Below are positions 1 to 14,183 of a stretch of DNA of 64,000 bases, piece after piece. Position 1 is the first letter of the stretch. The number at the start of each line of letters is the position of its first letter. Source of the DNA: Nyssa sinensis (Eukaryota > Streptophyta > Magnoliopsida > Cornales > Nyssaceae); assembly GCA_008638375.1 (NCBI GenBank), contig CM018031.1:63408188-63472187 (forward strand). Direction: 5' to 3'. A program made the translations under genes and the position numbers. The notes under the pieces are model-generated. The model did not search any database. It saw nothing but the letters and a program-made list of their open reading frames with translations, and was not told where the DNA came from.

Positions 1-468
1 GACAAGGAACAAGAATTGCTGGTAGCAAGGGTTAGAACACCATCTTCTTGAAGATAAAGTTCTAAGTAAAAGGTATTCTCATTGTCTGCTGCACCAACAG
101 AAAATATCCGGAGAAGATGTGCCCCATGGTGTTGCCCACTACTAGTGTTCTGCATTTTAGAAGGTCCAGCTTTGGAAGCTTCAATTTCCTTTATTTGTGA
201 CTGAAAGAAACTCTGGTACTGAAACCAACAAACAAAAGAATAACCAGCAGCGGGAGGCCAAGATCTTTCCCCCAGTGAGACTTGAATAGAACCATGCCCA
301 ATAGTGCTCATGTCCATCTCCACAAATGGTGCCAGAGAGACATTTTCTGAAGCCGTGCCTTCCATAAGAATTAACTTCTTCATCATATCAACAAGTAAAT
401 GACCAGAATTCATCTGCCTCATTTGCAAAATATATCTAATAAGAACTCGAAGTTCTGATGCTGACAAC
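1..468 (-). CDS. SPI: SPI-like exon 13 (cut by window edge)
   Basis: Encodes LSASELRVLIRYILQMRQMN, then SLGERSWPPAAGYSFVCWFQ, the start of the concanavalin-A-like lectin domain that precedes PH-BEACH. The exon continues past position 1. Confidence 0.93.
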
Positions 469-3400
469 CTGTCACCAAAAGTTTGAACATTTCCAAATTT
501 TTAGTAAATAATGTACAGACTTTAACAAAGAAATAATTTCTAGACATGACTACAGTTGATACCTATGGGTCCCAAGGACTTCCACAATCTTCAAAGCATG
601 GGAAAGTAATGGCGATGAGCCCAAAAGGAAAGGATATACTGTCTCCAGCAGAAGTTCCACGCAACCTAACCACGTCCAATTGGCAAACAATGAGAAAACT
701 AATCTCTATTTGAGAAAAATGAAACAAAAGCAAAAATACCCATTTCGCACCAACAGATGTGAGGTTTTCCCGATTGAAGGGGCAAACACGAGCAAGTTGT
801 TCAATAAGATTCAGCAGCTCTATCTGCACCTTTGGAGTAAAGAGCAACAAGGAACGTACAAGCACTCTAACTGCGCCAGCATTATAAAACCTTCCTTTAT
901 AAGGAATAAAAGAACCTGATGGAGCAATTAGAACAAAACCTTCTGACCCATTTTCAATAATATTGGAAGATGCCGCTGTTTCTGATGTCAAGAATGGTGG
1001 AACCACTATTTCAAGAGCAAGTTCCAATAACAACTGTACGACTTGCCTTTCACAATCAACACAAATCAAGCCAGATTCAGATAGAAGATCATAAAAAGTT
1101 TGGGATGATATAATTGCATGCAACTTTGTCCTATTAACATCATTACCACATACCCCAGCTGTCACAACACGCAACAGATACGTAAAAACCTTAATGTGAA
1201 CCATTAAAGCATATTGATTATTGCACCCACCCTCACTCTCAAAAGTACTGAATGTGGTTAGAAGAAGAGAAAAACCAGTGGTGTCACCATAGACCCTCTG
1301 AGCTGAATTGTTGACTCTCAGAATATGCCATAAGGCTCCAAAAGTGTCACATTTTGCATCGTTTTGGAGTCTATATTGAGAACCCAAAACACTTGTAACC
1401 ATCCCACTTTTGAGAACATCAACAAGTGCACATAATTCTTCTGAGTGAGCCTGGTTAAAATATGATCAATTAGCTTTCGAGTTCAAATATTTGAGAAACA
1501 GTATAAGTGTATATTGCATGAAGGCACACATAACTGCTATAGCATATGACTTAGTGTATTTCGAAAAGTTAAAGTTGGGGCCACTAATTCTAGAAACAAA
1601 AATATACTATCAAAACTATATGATAAAGAAAGGAAAGATTCTTGAACAAAAGATTTATCAATTTAAATCTACCCAAACCACATAACAGCATCTAACGAAA
1701 GCCCACAAACCTGTGCAACATCTTCAATAATCAAACATGACAAAACCTGGAGAACCCCTAGCCGGTGAATATCAGATACCAAAAATGGGAGAACAACAGT
1801 CACACCATTAGCTGAACGAAATGCCATTTGATTAGCTTCTTCTTTCTTTAATAAGGAGACCAAACAATCCCATGCAACCACAATTGTGCCCTCAACTCCA
1901 AAAAGAGGACACTTACCAGAACCAGATTCCAATAGCTTGGGTGAGGAGATAATTGCATCCTTGCTGTCCAGGTGTTTCTTGAAGCTGCTTGAACTGGATT
2001 TTCTCTCCAATTGATTAGATTCACTATTGTGTTGATCTGGGCCCAGTAGAAACTTGTGCTGCTTCAGATCATCTAACAGAACCTCTAGTACACCAACTTC
2101 TCGTAGGACTTTCTTGTACTGTTGATCAAAGGACAAGAGTTTTACAAAGAAAGAAAGAATGGTGTGCTTTAATTCAGATGTTATTGGTTGCTGCAATAAA
2201 CAGCAAAGTGAAAGTAACTCTTGGTCAGGTATGCAATTCACAACAGTCACTGCATATTCAAGAATTTTCAAGATTATCTCTTGCAAAGATGGAGGGAAGC
2301 CGGCCATATTTAGGATTAAGAGTGGCACTGTCCGCAACTGCTGACACAACTTGTAGTTTTCAAGATGACTCGAGAATATCTTAAACATTCTATTTAGAAC
2401 TTCTGCCTGCAGTTCCCTGCTGTCTGCTTTGAGAAAAATATCCTGCAACATCTGAACTGCCTCTAGATCTTTAACTTTGTTATTGCCCTTCACCCAAATT
2501 TCATCCGCAAGCCAGTCAGAAGACGGCATACAACTTATGCCATGGCCACTAGGCTTCTTGTGAGAATTTTTGGAACCTTTGAGCCCAGCTGATCCTGTAG
2601 TATCAGCTGGACCTGTTTGAGCTAAATTAACAAGAACATCGAGCAACCGAGAGAGTGCCGGTGAGAGATCTTGTGGTGATGTTTCCACTCCTTTCTCTTT
2701 TAAATCCACTCTTCCTACATCATAAAGTGTATGTGAACCTTCTGTGGCAGAATTTTCATCAGAGGACTTGGAATAGGCAGCCTGAACGCTTTGATTTTTG
2801 GAAAGAATTAATGCAAACTGAACAAGAAATTGATAACCATGGGCATTATGGACATCCTCCCTGAGCCTTGTCCCACCAGCCTCTACAAGTCAAAATTGTC
2901 TTAAATCAGCAATGATTAAAAAGAAAACAGTATAATTATCAAAACAAACGAGAACTTGAATACCATAATTACTGCATGAAGAGAATAGTTATTTCATTTC
3001 GCAGGACCATGAGAATTATGGTGTACTCAAGAGAGTTAAAGACAGCAAAAAGACCCTTTCTACCAAGTCAAGATAGGAAAACAGTAAACCATTTACCAGG
3101 TCTATAAGACAATTCCACACATTCAAGTAATAAGTCCACAATGCCCATGGTATAGGCATCATCACCATAATCAGGATTGAAATCCTTGACAGCCATTAGA
3201 AGTACTTTTATCTGCAAGTGGAAATGAAACAATACCAGATGAGAAATATTTTTAATATAACACTAAGAATATTATTAGCCAAGTCCAAGATAAGATCCAG
3301 AAGCAGAAACAAATTGGAGGAATGAGAATGAAGGGTATATGCAGCGAAGTTCGGGACAACAATAGACATACAAAATCCACAGCAGCAACAGATCAAGAAT

Positions 3401-6400
3401 GCCATGCTTGAAGTTTCCATAAACAAAAGAGTTTGAAAAAGTACTAACATAGAGTCCAGCATACCCCAATAAATCATGGAAATTTTCTCTTATATAATCA
3501 TCTGGTAGAAAGAAAATATCAGACCCAATTCCAAGAAGAAATCTACTTTAAAAAATGAATAGTTCATGATATTCCACTCTGCCAAAAGATGGCTAGTCCG
3601 TCTAGCAAGGCAGTATGCCACTGCTTACAGCCATCCAATAAATGCCAACAAAAGGCTACCCACAAAAGAAATTGCTGCTTAAAACTTGGATGAAATGTAT
3701 ATATGAACAGGCTGACCAAGTAGATGACTGGGTTACTCAATACATAATTTACAATGAGCTGAATCTTATCAGAAGTCAGCAGATGATATGGCAAGACCAC
3801 CTCCCACCAGTAATATAGTTGAAAGGAGAGAGACACAATCCCAAGCCCTTCAAGCAATGTTCAATTCAGCTCCATAAAAAACATTCATAGTGGCAATCAT
3901 GCAATTTCACGTCTGCCAGTGAGGATGTCAACCACTTGGAATAAGACTCCAGCACACCCAACTTGAAATTATAAGAGAAACCTTCTAAAAGTTTTCAAGG
4001 GTTGTCTTCTCAAATATAAATTACTACTTTAGTTCCATAACCAGAGCAAATAAATAAATAAATAAAAAGTCAGGTGACCAATATCAAACATCAACCACGT
4101 AAACTATGTTAAAGTGGATCTTGAGTACCCAGGACATAAGAGCTACTTCCCTTTATGAAAAAGGACACCAGTACCATATTATGAGAAAGAAACCTAGAAT
4201 ATTACCACTTAATCAAAATTGTGTTGACCAATTTTTGAACCTTAACCACTCAAATTAGATTAAAGCATAATTTAGAAAGTAATTAGCCACAAGGGTAGAC
4301 GAAATGGATAGGATACCGCTTCAATATGCAGGAAGTCCTGAGTTCGAGTAGCCCCCTTTGGAGATATCCCCTAGGACTTATCCTGATAGTTGCCTGATGG
4401 ATGTGGGACAGGGGATTGCATCTGTCCTAAGAGATTTAGTCAGATGTTCAAAGAGACTTGTTAAGGGGAAAGAATGTTTGGAAAATAATAACCCCCCACC
4501 CAAAACAGAGTCCAACACAGAGCTTAGGACATATGTCAACAAAATGCAAATTACAAGACAATAAGACCGTTACCTGTGCTTCTCCTGAAAGAACTCATAC
4601 ATATTTCAACTTTTCAGCAAATCACCACAAAGCATTTCCAAGATTTTGTGAAGAGATTATTAGAGCACTTATTTTTTTATAATAAAGTGTATTTTATTAT
4701 ATACAAAAGTGCCAGAGGGGTTGCAACCAAAGTACAATCAAAAGGAATATATAAAAATAACTCCACTCTATACAATTAATTTCCCCCAAAAAATCAATGA
4801 AAGAAGATAGAGCAATAGGATATTTCCCTACAACCCAAAAAATGAAAAGTGTCTAAAATTCTCGTCTTTAGACGATGGATTGGAATAATCAAAACCTCAT
4901 AAGAGATTCATTCCTAAGTCACAAGGATTATTAGTAGAACTTAGAATGTTTCAGAGATAAAGCTTCCATACTCTTGTATATTGAATCTAGCCCGCCAATT
5001 TAACACTCCACTTCACCAATTAGAAAATGAATAATCAAAGTTGTCATTTGGAACCAAAAAAGAACTCTGCTGGATCCTAGAGTACAATTCCAAAAGCAAT
5101 CCATCACTACCACGGCATTGTCAACCTTAAGAGCCACCACCATCAGGGCTGAATTCAGAGCAATGACGATCGAATTCATCCTGTTGTCCAGTTTAGGTGA
5201 TCCAAATTCCAAAAACTCGGATACCAAAAGAAGCACATCAACCTAGATAACTTTGCTTGTGATCAGTAAACGGTAAGTATATTCATAAAGGTGCCCAAGG
5301 CGTAATAACCCATAGTTATGAAAAGGACCGAGGGCACAAAAATTAAAGCCCCATGTCCCCCCAAAAAATCTATAAAATTGTTTAAATACAAAGGAGTAGC
5401 CTCCTTAGGCCAAAAAAAATAGCATATGCAAAAATAATTCTTAAAGCAAGAAGGAGGCTGCTCAATCCCTTCAAAAGTCCTCTAATTCCTTTTTTTTCCA
5501 AACACACCACACAAGACATAGAGGAGACATCCTCCAAGCTACCTGCACTTCCTTCCTCATCCTACTACACAACCAACTCAACAAAGGATCCTTCACGGTA
5601 GCTGGCATGCATGACCCATGAGCATCCAAATAAAGGAAAAACCAAACACCATACTTGCCATATTGCAATGAATAAGAAGATGGTCCACCGTTTTCTCCTC
5701 ACTCTTGCACATGCAACAACGGCTAGCTAAAGTAAAACCTCTCCTTCTAAGGTTATTGCTCAAGATAGCACCCCAAACCGTCAACCACACAAAAACAAAA
5801 AGCCACCTTGGAGGGAACCTAAGACTCCCACACCAATTTTCATGGAAAAATCTCTCCATCCCTCTTCATCAAAGTATTATAAAAAGAATGAACATTAAAC
5901 ATTTTTTGCTATTTACCACAGCACCCCAAGCCGCTAACCATGCAAATAATAATAATAATAACCCACCTTATAGGGAACCCAAGACTTCCACACCAATTAC
6001 CATGGAAAAATTTCCCCATCCCTTTTCATCAAAATATTATAAAAAGAATCAAAGGTAAACTTTTTGTTGCTATTTACCTGAGAAGCACGGACAAGGGAGA
6101 TGGATACGATACGACACAACACAACACGGACATGCAGGACACAACATTTCTCAAAAAAGTAAGACACTATTGTCAAAGATGCGTTGAATATATGTATATA
6201 TATATATATATTATACCTTTTATATGACCATATAAGACAACCTGAACATTATTTCAATTAAAATTGACATAAAAACACATAAATCACAAAATATTATTAA
6301 TATATTAAAAAAACAAAGCCATTAAGTAAAAATTTAAGAACTTCTTTATTTAATCATCAACATCCATGATGCATGTTCCAAAACAAATTTACTAACTCCT

Positions 6401-9400
6401 ACAGAGAACACATATATGTATATATATCTAGAATGAGATAGCTTCTTGTGGAAATAATTCTCATTAATTGTAACATAGGTACAGATCTGTATAAATAGAT
6501 GTGCAGCAGAGAAATAGAAGGAAAGAACCAAAGAAGGAAAGAATAAAAAATGCTAACTTCTAAGGAAACTAAATATTCTAGGATATTCACACATTTACAG
6601 CCGAGATCCTCCTAGAAAAATAGGAAAGTTGACTAAACAGTTTTGAAACTTTCCAACACTCCCCCTCAAGCTGGCTTGAAGATATCTTCCATGGCCAACT
6701 TGGTAATGAAGTTTTCAAATTGTTTCGTCGGCAGTCCCTTTGTCAGTATGTCTCTACTTGTTCAGTTGTCGAGATATATAGCAGACAGATTACTCCCTCA
6801 TCTATTTTCTCCTTGATAAAATGCTTGTCTACCTCCACATGTTTCGTTCTATCATGAAGAACTGGATTGTGAGCAATAGCTATTGCAGCTTTATTGTCAC
6901 AATACAATTTCACCGGTAGTGAATGAGTAACCTTTAATTCTTCCAGCAACCTTTTGATCCACAGTGATTCACAAATTCCATGAGCAACAACCCTAAATTC
7001 TGCCTCTACACTACTCCTTGCCACCACATTTTGTTTCTTGTTGCGCCATGTTACTAGGTTTCCTCCAACAAAAGTGCAATAGGCCAGAAGTTGATCTTCT
7101 ATCAGTGATACTTCCAGCCCAATTTGCATCAGTGTATACTTCAACCTATAAATTCCCATGTCCTCCAAATAATAGACCTTTACCTGAAGTCCCTTTTAGG
7201 TACCTTAGAATCCTGTACACAGCATCAAAATGCTCAGGGTCCTGGTGAAGTGCATAAATTGACTTACCACGCTTGTTGCAAAGGCTATGTCAGGGCGTGT
7301 ATGAGATAGGTAAAGAAGTTTCCCTACCAATCTTTGGTATTGCTCTCTGTTGATCACCTCTTCAGCCTTAGCTGGTTGGAGTTTTATGTTCGGTTCTATA
7401 GGTGTTTCTGCAGCTTTGCACCCTAGCAGACCTGTTTCTCCAAGTAAATCAAGCACATACTTGCGCTGGGAAACAAAAATACCTTTCTTTGACCTTGCAA
7501 ATTCCATTACGAAGAAAATACTTCAAGTTGCCTAAGTCTTTGATCTCAAATTCCTGAGCAAGGATCTTCTTTAACCTCTCTAGCTCATGGCTATCATCAC
7601 CTGTCAGAATTATATCATCAACATAGACAATAAGGATAGCCATTTTACCTTCACTCGTGTGTCTATAGAACATAGTATGATCAGCTTGACCTTGGCTGTA
7701 GCCGTGACTCTTTATTACCTTCCCAAAGCGTTCAAACCAAGCTCTGGGAGATTGTTTGAGTCCATACAATGATTTCCTCAATCTGCACACCTTGCCTTTG
7801 CCACCTTTCCCTTCAAATCCTGGCGGTAGATCCATAAAGACTTCCTCCTCTAAGTCTCCATTTAAGAAGGCATTCTTCACATCTAGTTGATATAAGGGTC
7901 AATTAGAGTGAGTTGCTAGAGTGAGTAACACACAGATTGAGTTCATCTTGGCTACAGGAGCCAAGGTTTCCTGGTAGTCAATTCCATACGTTTGAGTGAA
8001 CCCCTTCACCACAAGTCTTGCTTTGTACCTTTCTATACTCCCATCAGCCTTGAATTTTACTGTAAATACCCATTTACAGCCAACAGTCTTCTTCCCCTCC
8101 GGAAGGTCACCAATTTCCCAAGTGCCATTAGTAATTAGTGCATCCATCTCTTCTTGAACAGCCAATCTCCATTCTGGGTGATCCAGTGCTTCCTGAATGG
8201 TTCTTGGAATAAACAGATAAGAAACATTTGAAGTAAAGGCCTTATGAGTATCGGAGAGTCTATGATAGGATAGATGGTTGGAAATAGGATTAGGGGTGTC
8301 AATTTTTAACACGACACGACAACACGACTCGAACACGATACGAAGTTAACGGGTTTGGGTTTAGCATAAATGGGTTTGGGTCATAAATGGGTTGACACGT
8401 ATAACACGATTAATAAACAGGTCGGGTTTGGGTTTTACTAGTGTCAACCCGTTTAACACGACTTAACACGTTTAATTATAAAATATATTATGAGTTAAGG
8501 TAATTTATCTCATATCAAATATTTATCAAGGTTTTGATATTTTTTATTTATAAAAGAAGTTTCTACTTTGATTTGGCTCATATCCAAAGTTACTAAACTT
8601 GAAAATTATCTATACATATTAAAAGATAGGTAAATTTTTTTATTTAAAAAATAAAAAAATTAAAATAAACTGATTAAGTGTGTCGACACGTGTAACCTGT
8701 TTAATAAATAGGGTTGGGTTTGGGTTTTGCAACTTGACACGATTAGTTAATAGTGTTGGGATTGGGTTCACACATATTTTCGAATATGTATGCCTTGACA
8801 CGACCCAAACACGACACAATAACACTAATTGACACCCCTAAATAGGATGTGTGGTACAGTTTCTAACTCCTTTCCTAAGGGCAATGGGCAGGTCAAGATC
8901 AAAAGAATTATCAGACTGAGGGATCTGGAGAAGAAGAAGTACCTGGAGTATGTTAAGGAGGACCAACTTGTGCAGGTGATGATGATTGGCCTTGCTTTGG
9001 ATTTGAAGAAAGAGCTCTATTATTCTGATGATTTCTTCTTCTGGTATAAACACGAAGCTCAGATGAGGGAATATTTGATAGTACTTCTCCCCCTGTTTGT
9101 GAATCAGGTATGCCTTATATAGGTAGACTAGGATTTCCATTATTTTTGCCAGTTAAAGTACCAGTTTCCTGACCCTTTAAAGAGTGGATGTCAATGTCAA
9201 GAAAAACATTTGGAAGAGGCTTAGAGGTTTGCCAGAACTCATCTTCAATTTCCTCTTTCTCCTCCTGAAGATAGTTATAGCCAAAAAAGGGCTGGTTTTC
9301 AATAAAAACAACATCCATACTGATATGAATTTTTTTGGTCAAAGGATTAAAACACTTGTACCCCTTTTTATTAGGAGCATAGCCAAGGAAAACACATCTT

Positions 9401-12400
9401 TCTGCCCTAGGATCAAGCTTGGATCGAAGACTGATTGGTATATGAACAAAAACAGTGCATCCAAACACTTTTAGTGGCAGGTCTGATGTTATCCGACAAG
9501 TAGGAAACACTTTTTTTAGACAATCTAAGGGAGTAATGTATTTTAAAACTCGAGTAGGCATCCTATTAATTAGATAACATGCAGTTAAAATAGCATCACC
9601 CCATAAATATTTAGGAACTTGCATTGAAAACATTAGGGCCCGTGCAACCTCCAACAAGTGGCGATTTTTTCTCTCAGCAATGCCATTTTGTTGTGGGGTG
9701 TCACGACAAGTAGATTGATGTCGAATGCCCTTTGTTGAAAGAACGTTCCTAAACATTGGTTACAATATTCAGTACCATTATCGGTTCTAAGTATACTGAT
9801 TTTTGTTTGGAACTGGGATTTTAACCATATTATAAAAATCCTGAAAATTTTTTTCAACTTCAGATTTGTCACTCGACTAAGTACACCCAACACAAACGTG
9901 TATGATCATCAATAAATGTAACATACCATTTCTTACCAGAACTAGTAGTGATTTTTTAGGGACCCCAAACATCACTATGAATTAAATAAAAAGGTTTGGA
10001 AGAATGATAAGCTTTTGATTGATAGGTGATTCGGTGACTTTTGGATATGTGACAAACATCACAATGGAGAGAATTATAATCCAGCTTTTTAAATAAGCTA
10101 GGAAACAAATGTCGTAAATAGAGAAAACTAGGATGTCCTAGTCTAAGATGCCAAAGCATTATTTGTTCACATACAGAAACAGAACTAGTACTACTACTCA
10201 AACCCTGAGCTTGTTTATTGTTGAATAAAGTATCATCGAAGTAGTAGAGTCCGTCAATCATCCTAGCACTACCAATCATCCTTCCCGAGTGTTGGTCCTG
10301 AAATTCACAATGGGAATCAAAGAAAATGACACGACAATTAGAATCCCGTGAGAGTTTACTAACAGACAGCAGGTTACAAGCAAGTTTAGGGACGTGAAGG
10401 ACAAATTTGAGTTCTATTTTTTCAGAGATTTGGACAGAACCTGTTCCAGCAATGGATGAAAAACTTCCATCTGCAATTCTAATCTTTTTATTACCAGAAC
10501 AAGGAGAATACGATTGAAACAATTGTGAGATACTAGTCATATGGTCAGATGCACCAGAATCAATGATCCATGGTGCAAGATTTAAGCAACAGGAGTAGGC
10601 ACTAGAGTCATCACCTGTTTGGGCCAATGAACCAGTAGGAAGACCAGTAGATTTCAGCAGTTGAATAAGATGATCCACTTGCTCAGCACTTAGGAAATTA
10701 GCTTCATTGGCTTTAGGGACTGCATGGTTGCTGCCAGAGGGTCCAGATTTGTTGCTCTTCCAGTTTGTTGGCTTTCCATGGAGTTTCCAACAATTTTCTC
10801 GAGTGTGGCGTGGCTTATTGCAAGTAGTCACACCATACTCGAGGCTTATCTTCCAACCTCCTTTGATTAGAGTAAGGCCACTGTGCAGAAATATTGGCAG
10901 TAGCCAAATCTGTGTTACCAGCAGCATGAGGAGCAGGATTATTGGTAGCAACTAGAGCAAATTTTTCCACAATCTCATCCTCCTTTTTCTTCATCATCAC
11001 ACTCCTTCAACAATCTTCTTGTCGTATTTCAGAAAATACTTCCCCAAGTGGGGGCAGAGGCTGTCTCCCTAGGATTCTTCCCCTTACTTCATCAAACTCA
11101 TCATTAAGTCCAGCCAAGAATTTAAAAATTCTTGCATTCTCCACCATTTTCTTATTGTGATCACAATCAACAGGATTTTTCCATTCATAATCATTGAATA
11201 AATCCAGATCTTGCCATAGGCCCTTAAGAACATTGAAATACCTTGTTACACTACCGTCTCCTTGATAAGTTTTGTTGATCTTTTGCTGCAGTTCATACAT
11301 CTAAGAGTAATTTCCAAGGTCAGAGTACATTTGACTCACATTGTCCCAGAGTTCCTTTGCAAGTAGAATAGCACATGTAATTAGCACTAATCTCATCATC
11401 CATAGCATTCACGAGCCATGCCATCACCATGGAATTTTCAGCATCCCATATAGCATAAGATGGGTCTGTCTTCTCGGGCTGCTTAGCTTCACCAGTCAAG
11501 TACCCTATCTTCCCTCTTCCACGAATATACATCCTGACAGATTGTGACCACCGCAGGAAGTTGGCCTCATTTAATCGTATATTGGTAATTTGGACAGTGT
11601 AAGGTTCAGAATGAGGTAGATCTGGGTTCAAGGTTTAACTATGTTTAGAGTTTCAGCCATGGCTACAGCAATAGAAGAGAAGGGCAGAGTTGAACAAGGA
11701 AGGAAAACCCGATAGAGATTAGGGTCAGATGAGAGCCGCCAAGGAAAACTAGGGTTTACACAAGGCCAAGAGCCTGAACCTAGCTTTGATACCATCTAGA
11801 ATGAGATAGCTTCTTGTGGAAATAATTCTCATTAATTATAACATAGGTACAAATCTATATAAATAGATGTGCAGTAGAGAAATAGAAGGAAAGAATAAAA
11901 GATGCTAACTTCTAAGGAAACTAAATATTTTAGGATATTCACACATTTACAGCCGAGATCCTCTTAGAAAAATAGGAAAGTTGACTTAAACAGTTTTGAA
12001 ACTTTCCAACAATATATAACCAAAAAAACATAGAAGAAGATGAGAAAATGAGAGAAAAAAATGGTGTACTAACAGTGTCTGAAATTCAAAAAAAAAAAAC
12101 AAAATTTGGACACTCTTTTTCCACATGTCCGACATGGACACAAGCCAAAATAGAGGTTTCTAATGCTTTATAACTATTCGCCATCCATGTCATCATATCT
12201 TCCTTTCCTTCCACCACATTAAATCCTACTTAACATCTCCAATAACCCTTCCACTTCCCTCAACTCCCAGTCATGAAAGTCTTCTCTAAAACAAGGACTT
12301 CACACAAGGTCATTACCCACGTGAGCCACACAAAGCATCGTTATTCATAGCCAATTTGAAAATAGTAGGAGGCCTCCCCTCTAAAGGGACATCACTACAC

Positions 12401-14138
12401 CATGCATCCTTCCAAAATCTCACCATTGACCTCTCCCCTATTAAGCAACCAATTGCTCCAAAAGCATAAGTTGTTAGAGAATGGGACAACAATGTATATC
12501 AAGCTCTGAACACTCCCCCTCACATGCAACCCCGAACTCGCACGTGAGAGCCAAAAAAAAAACTACAGTTAAATGCAAAGTAGAAAAAGAGAATGTAAAT
12601 GAAAACGGGAGAATAAATACAAATGGAAAGACTTGAACCCAAGACCTCCCATAATTAAGGCTCTGATACTATGTTAAACGACCAATTGCTCCAAAAGCTT
12701 AACTTGTTAGAGAATGGGCCAACAATATATATCAAACTCTGAACATTCCCCCACATCCAACCGCATGTGATGGTAAAATTCCCTCCTCCCTCCGAATAGA
12801 TTTCTTGGCTCTGCAACCATAAGCCTCCAACACCTCCTTTGAGTAGTATCCCCCATCCTCACTCCCATATTTGGTTTCCACTACATCCTTCCACAATGCC
12901 TTCCCTTGTACTGTATACCTCCACAACCACTTCCCCGTTAAAACTTTATTAAATATCTTCAAATCGTTGAACCCCAAGCCCCCATTTAAAATAAGAATAT
13001 TTGCTTTGTCCCGTCAAACTAAATGCATTTCCTCTCCCCATCCTTGCCCTCCCATAAAAAATCCCGTTGACGCTTCTTCAGTTTCCTCTCCACTAAAGCT
13101 GACATCAGGAAAAGAGACAAAATCTGTCGGAAGACTTGCTAAAGTGCTCTTTATTAAAGTGATCCCGCCTCTTTTCAAGAGGTACTGCCTCTTTTATCCT
13201 ATCAACCATCTCTAAAACCTTTCCACAACTGGATCTCAAACTGCCACTAATCTACCAAATGCTCCCAACGGCAAAATCCCAAAGAAGTAGAAGGAAATTG
13301 ACCCACTCCACACCCAACATCTTCAGCCCATGACTCCACCTCTATCACCTGCCCCCACTAGAATGATCTCACTCTTACTCAAGTTCACTTTTAAGCCTAA
13401 AATTGTCTCAAAATACAACAAAACACACCTCAATTTAATGCAATTGACACTACACCTCACAAAAAATAATAATATCATCCACAAAAAGAAGATGGCTAAT
13501 ATTCACCCTTCTTCCATTTCCATCCTCCACAGCAAAACCCCTCATGTAGCCCCCTATCCACTGCTCTAGCCAACACTAAGCACCTCCATGACAATCACAA
13601 ACAAAAAGGGACATAAAGGATTCTCCTTGTTGTAATCCACAAGAAGATTAAAAGAAACTAATTGGAGACTCGTTTCCTAACACTGAGAAGAAAACCAAGG
13701 AAATACAAAAAACACATTTCATGCAACCCAAAAAAAAAACCAAAATGTGGTTGGTTACGTTTTCCTTTTTTTTTTTAAATCCAACTCTAATTTAAATTCT
13801 AAAAATCATTCCATCTTATCTCAAAATTTCTACAAAAAGCAATTCCTTATAACCCTTTTGCCCCTGTTTTCAAACTACTCTGAATCAACAAATAGCAAAG
13901 TTTAAGGAACACATTGACTGGAAGGAAAACCTAACATCTCCACCATGGACAGACAAAGAGGACTACGAAGCAAAGACGATGAGACATCATCACTTGCTGT
14001 GACCGAGAATAGCAGTTGAGTCGAGGTTGTAGTTGGTGTCGACGCTGCCAGCGGTACTGGATAGTGTCATCGGCGTTAGAAGATGCGTGACTCACTAAGT
14101 CTTCGTTATCATCTCGAAATAGGATGATTTTGAAGATC

Positions 14139-14183
<45 letters not shown>

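Larger units (their letters stand above)
6427..12011 (-). mobile_element. Ty1/copia LTR retrotransposon (decayed), minus strand
   Basis: LTRs are 6427-6658 (3') and 11795-12011 (5'). A purine-rich tract abuts the 3' LTR (GAGGGGGAG at 6659-6668). A TGGTATCAAAGCTA primer site (11781-11794) matches initiator-Met-type sites. The target duplication is ATATA at 6422-6426 and 12012-12016. Internal order on the minus strand is gag, protease, integrase, RT, RNase H, the copia order, but the frame is broken at least six times. By eye the LTRs differ by about seven substitutions plus a 15-bp indel, so this is an old insertion. A 550-bp hAT MITE interrupts pol. Confidence 0.92.
6081..12165. mobile_element. 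MITE-like element split by the copia insertion
   Basis: The left part (6081-6426) starts with runs of ACGACACAACACAACACGGACA. The right part (12012-12165) ends CCACATGTCCGACATGGACAC. The same vocabulary flanks a separate copy at 21325-21765. The copia at 6427-12011 lies between the halves, flanked by the 5-bp duplication ATATA. Ends are approximate and the superfamily is not determined. Confidence 0.45.

Noticed and set aside
2159..2384. Plus-strand frames over SPI-like exon 10
   Set aside because: Antisense shadows of a well-supported exon.
4297..4360. A tRNA gene suggested by box A and box B words
   Set aside because: No acceptor or anticodon stem pairing can be drawn; at best the head of a SINE.
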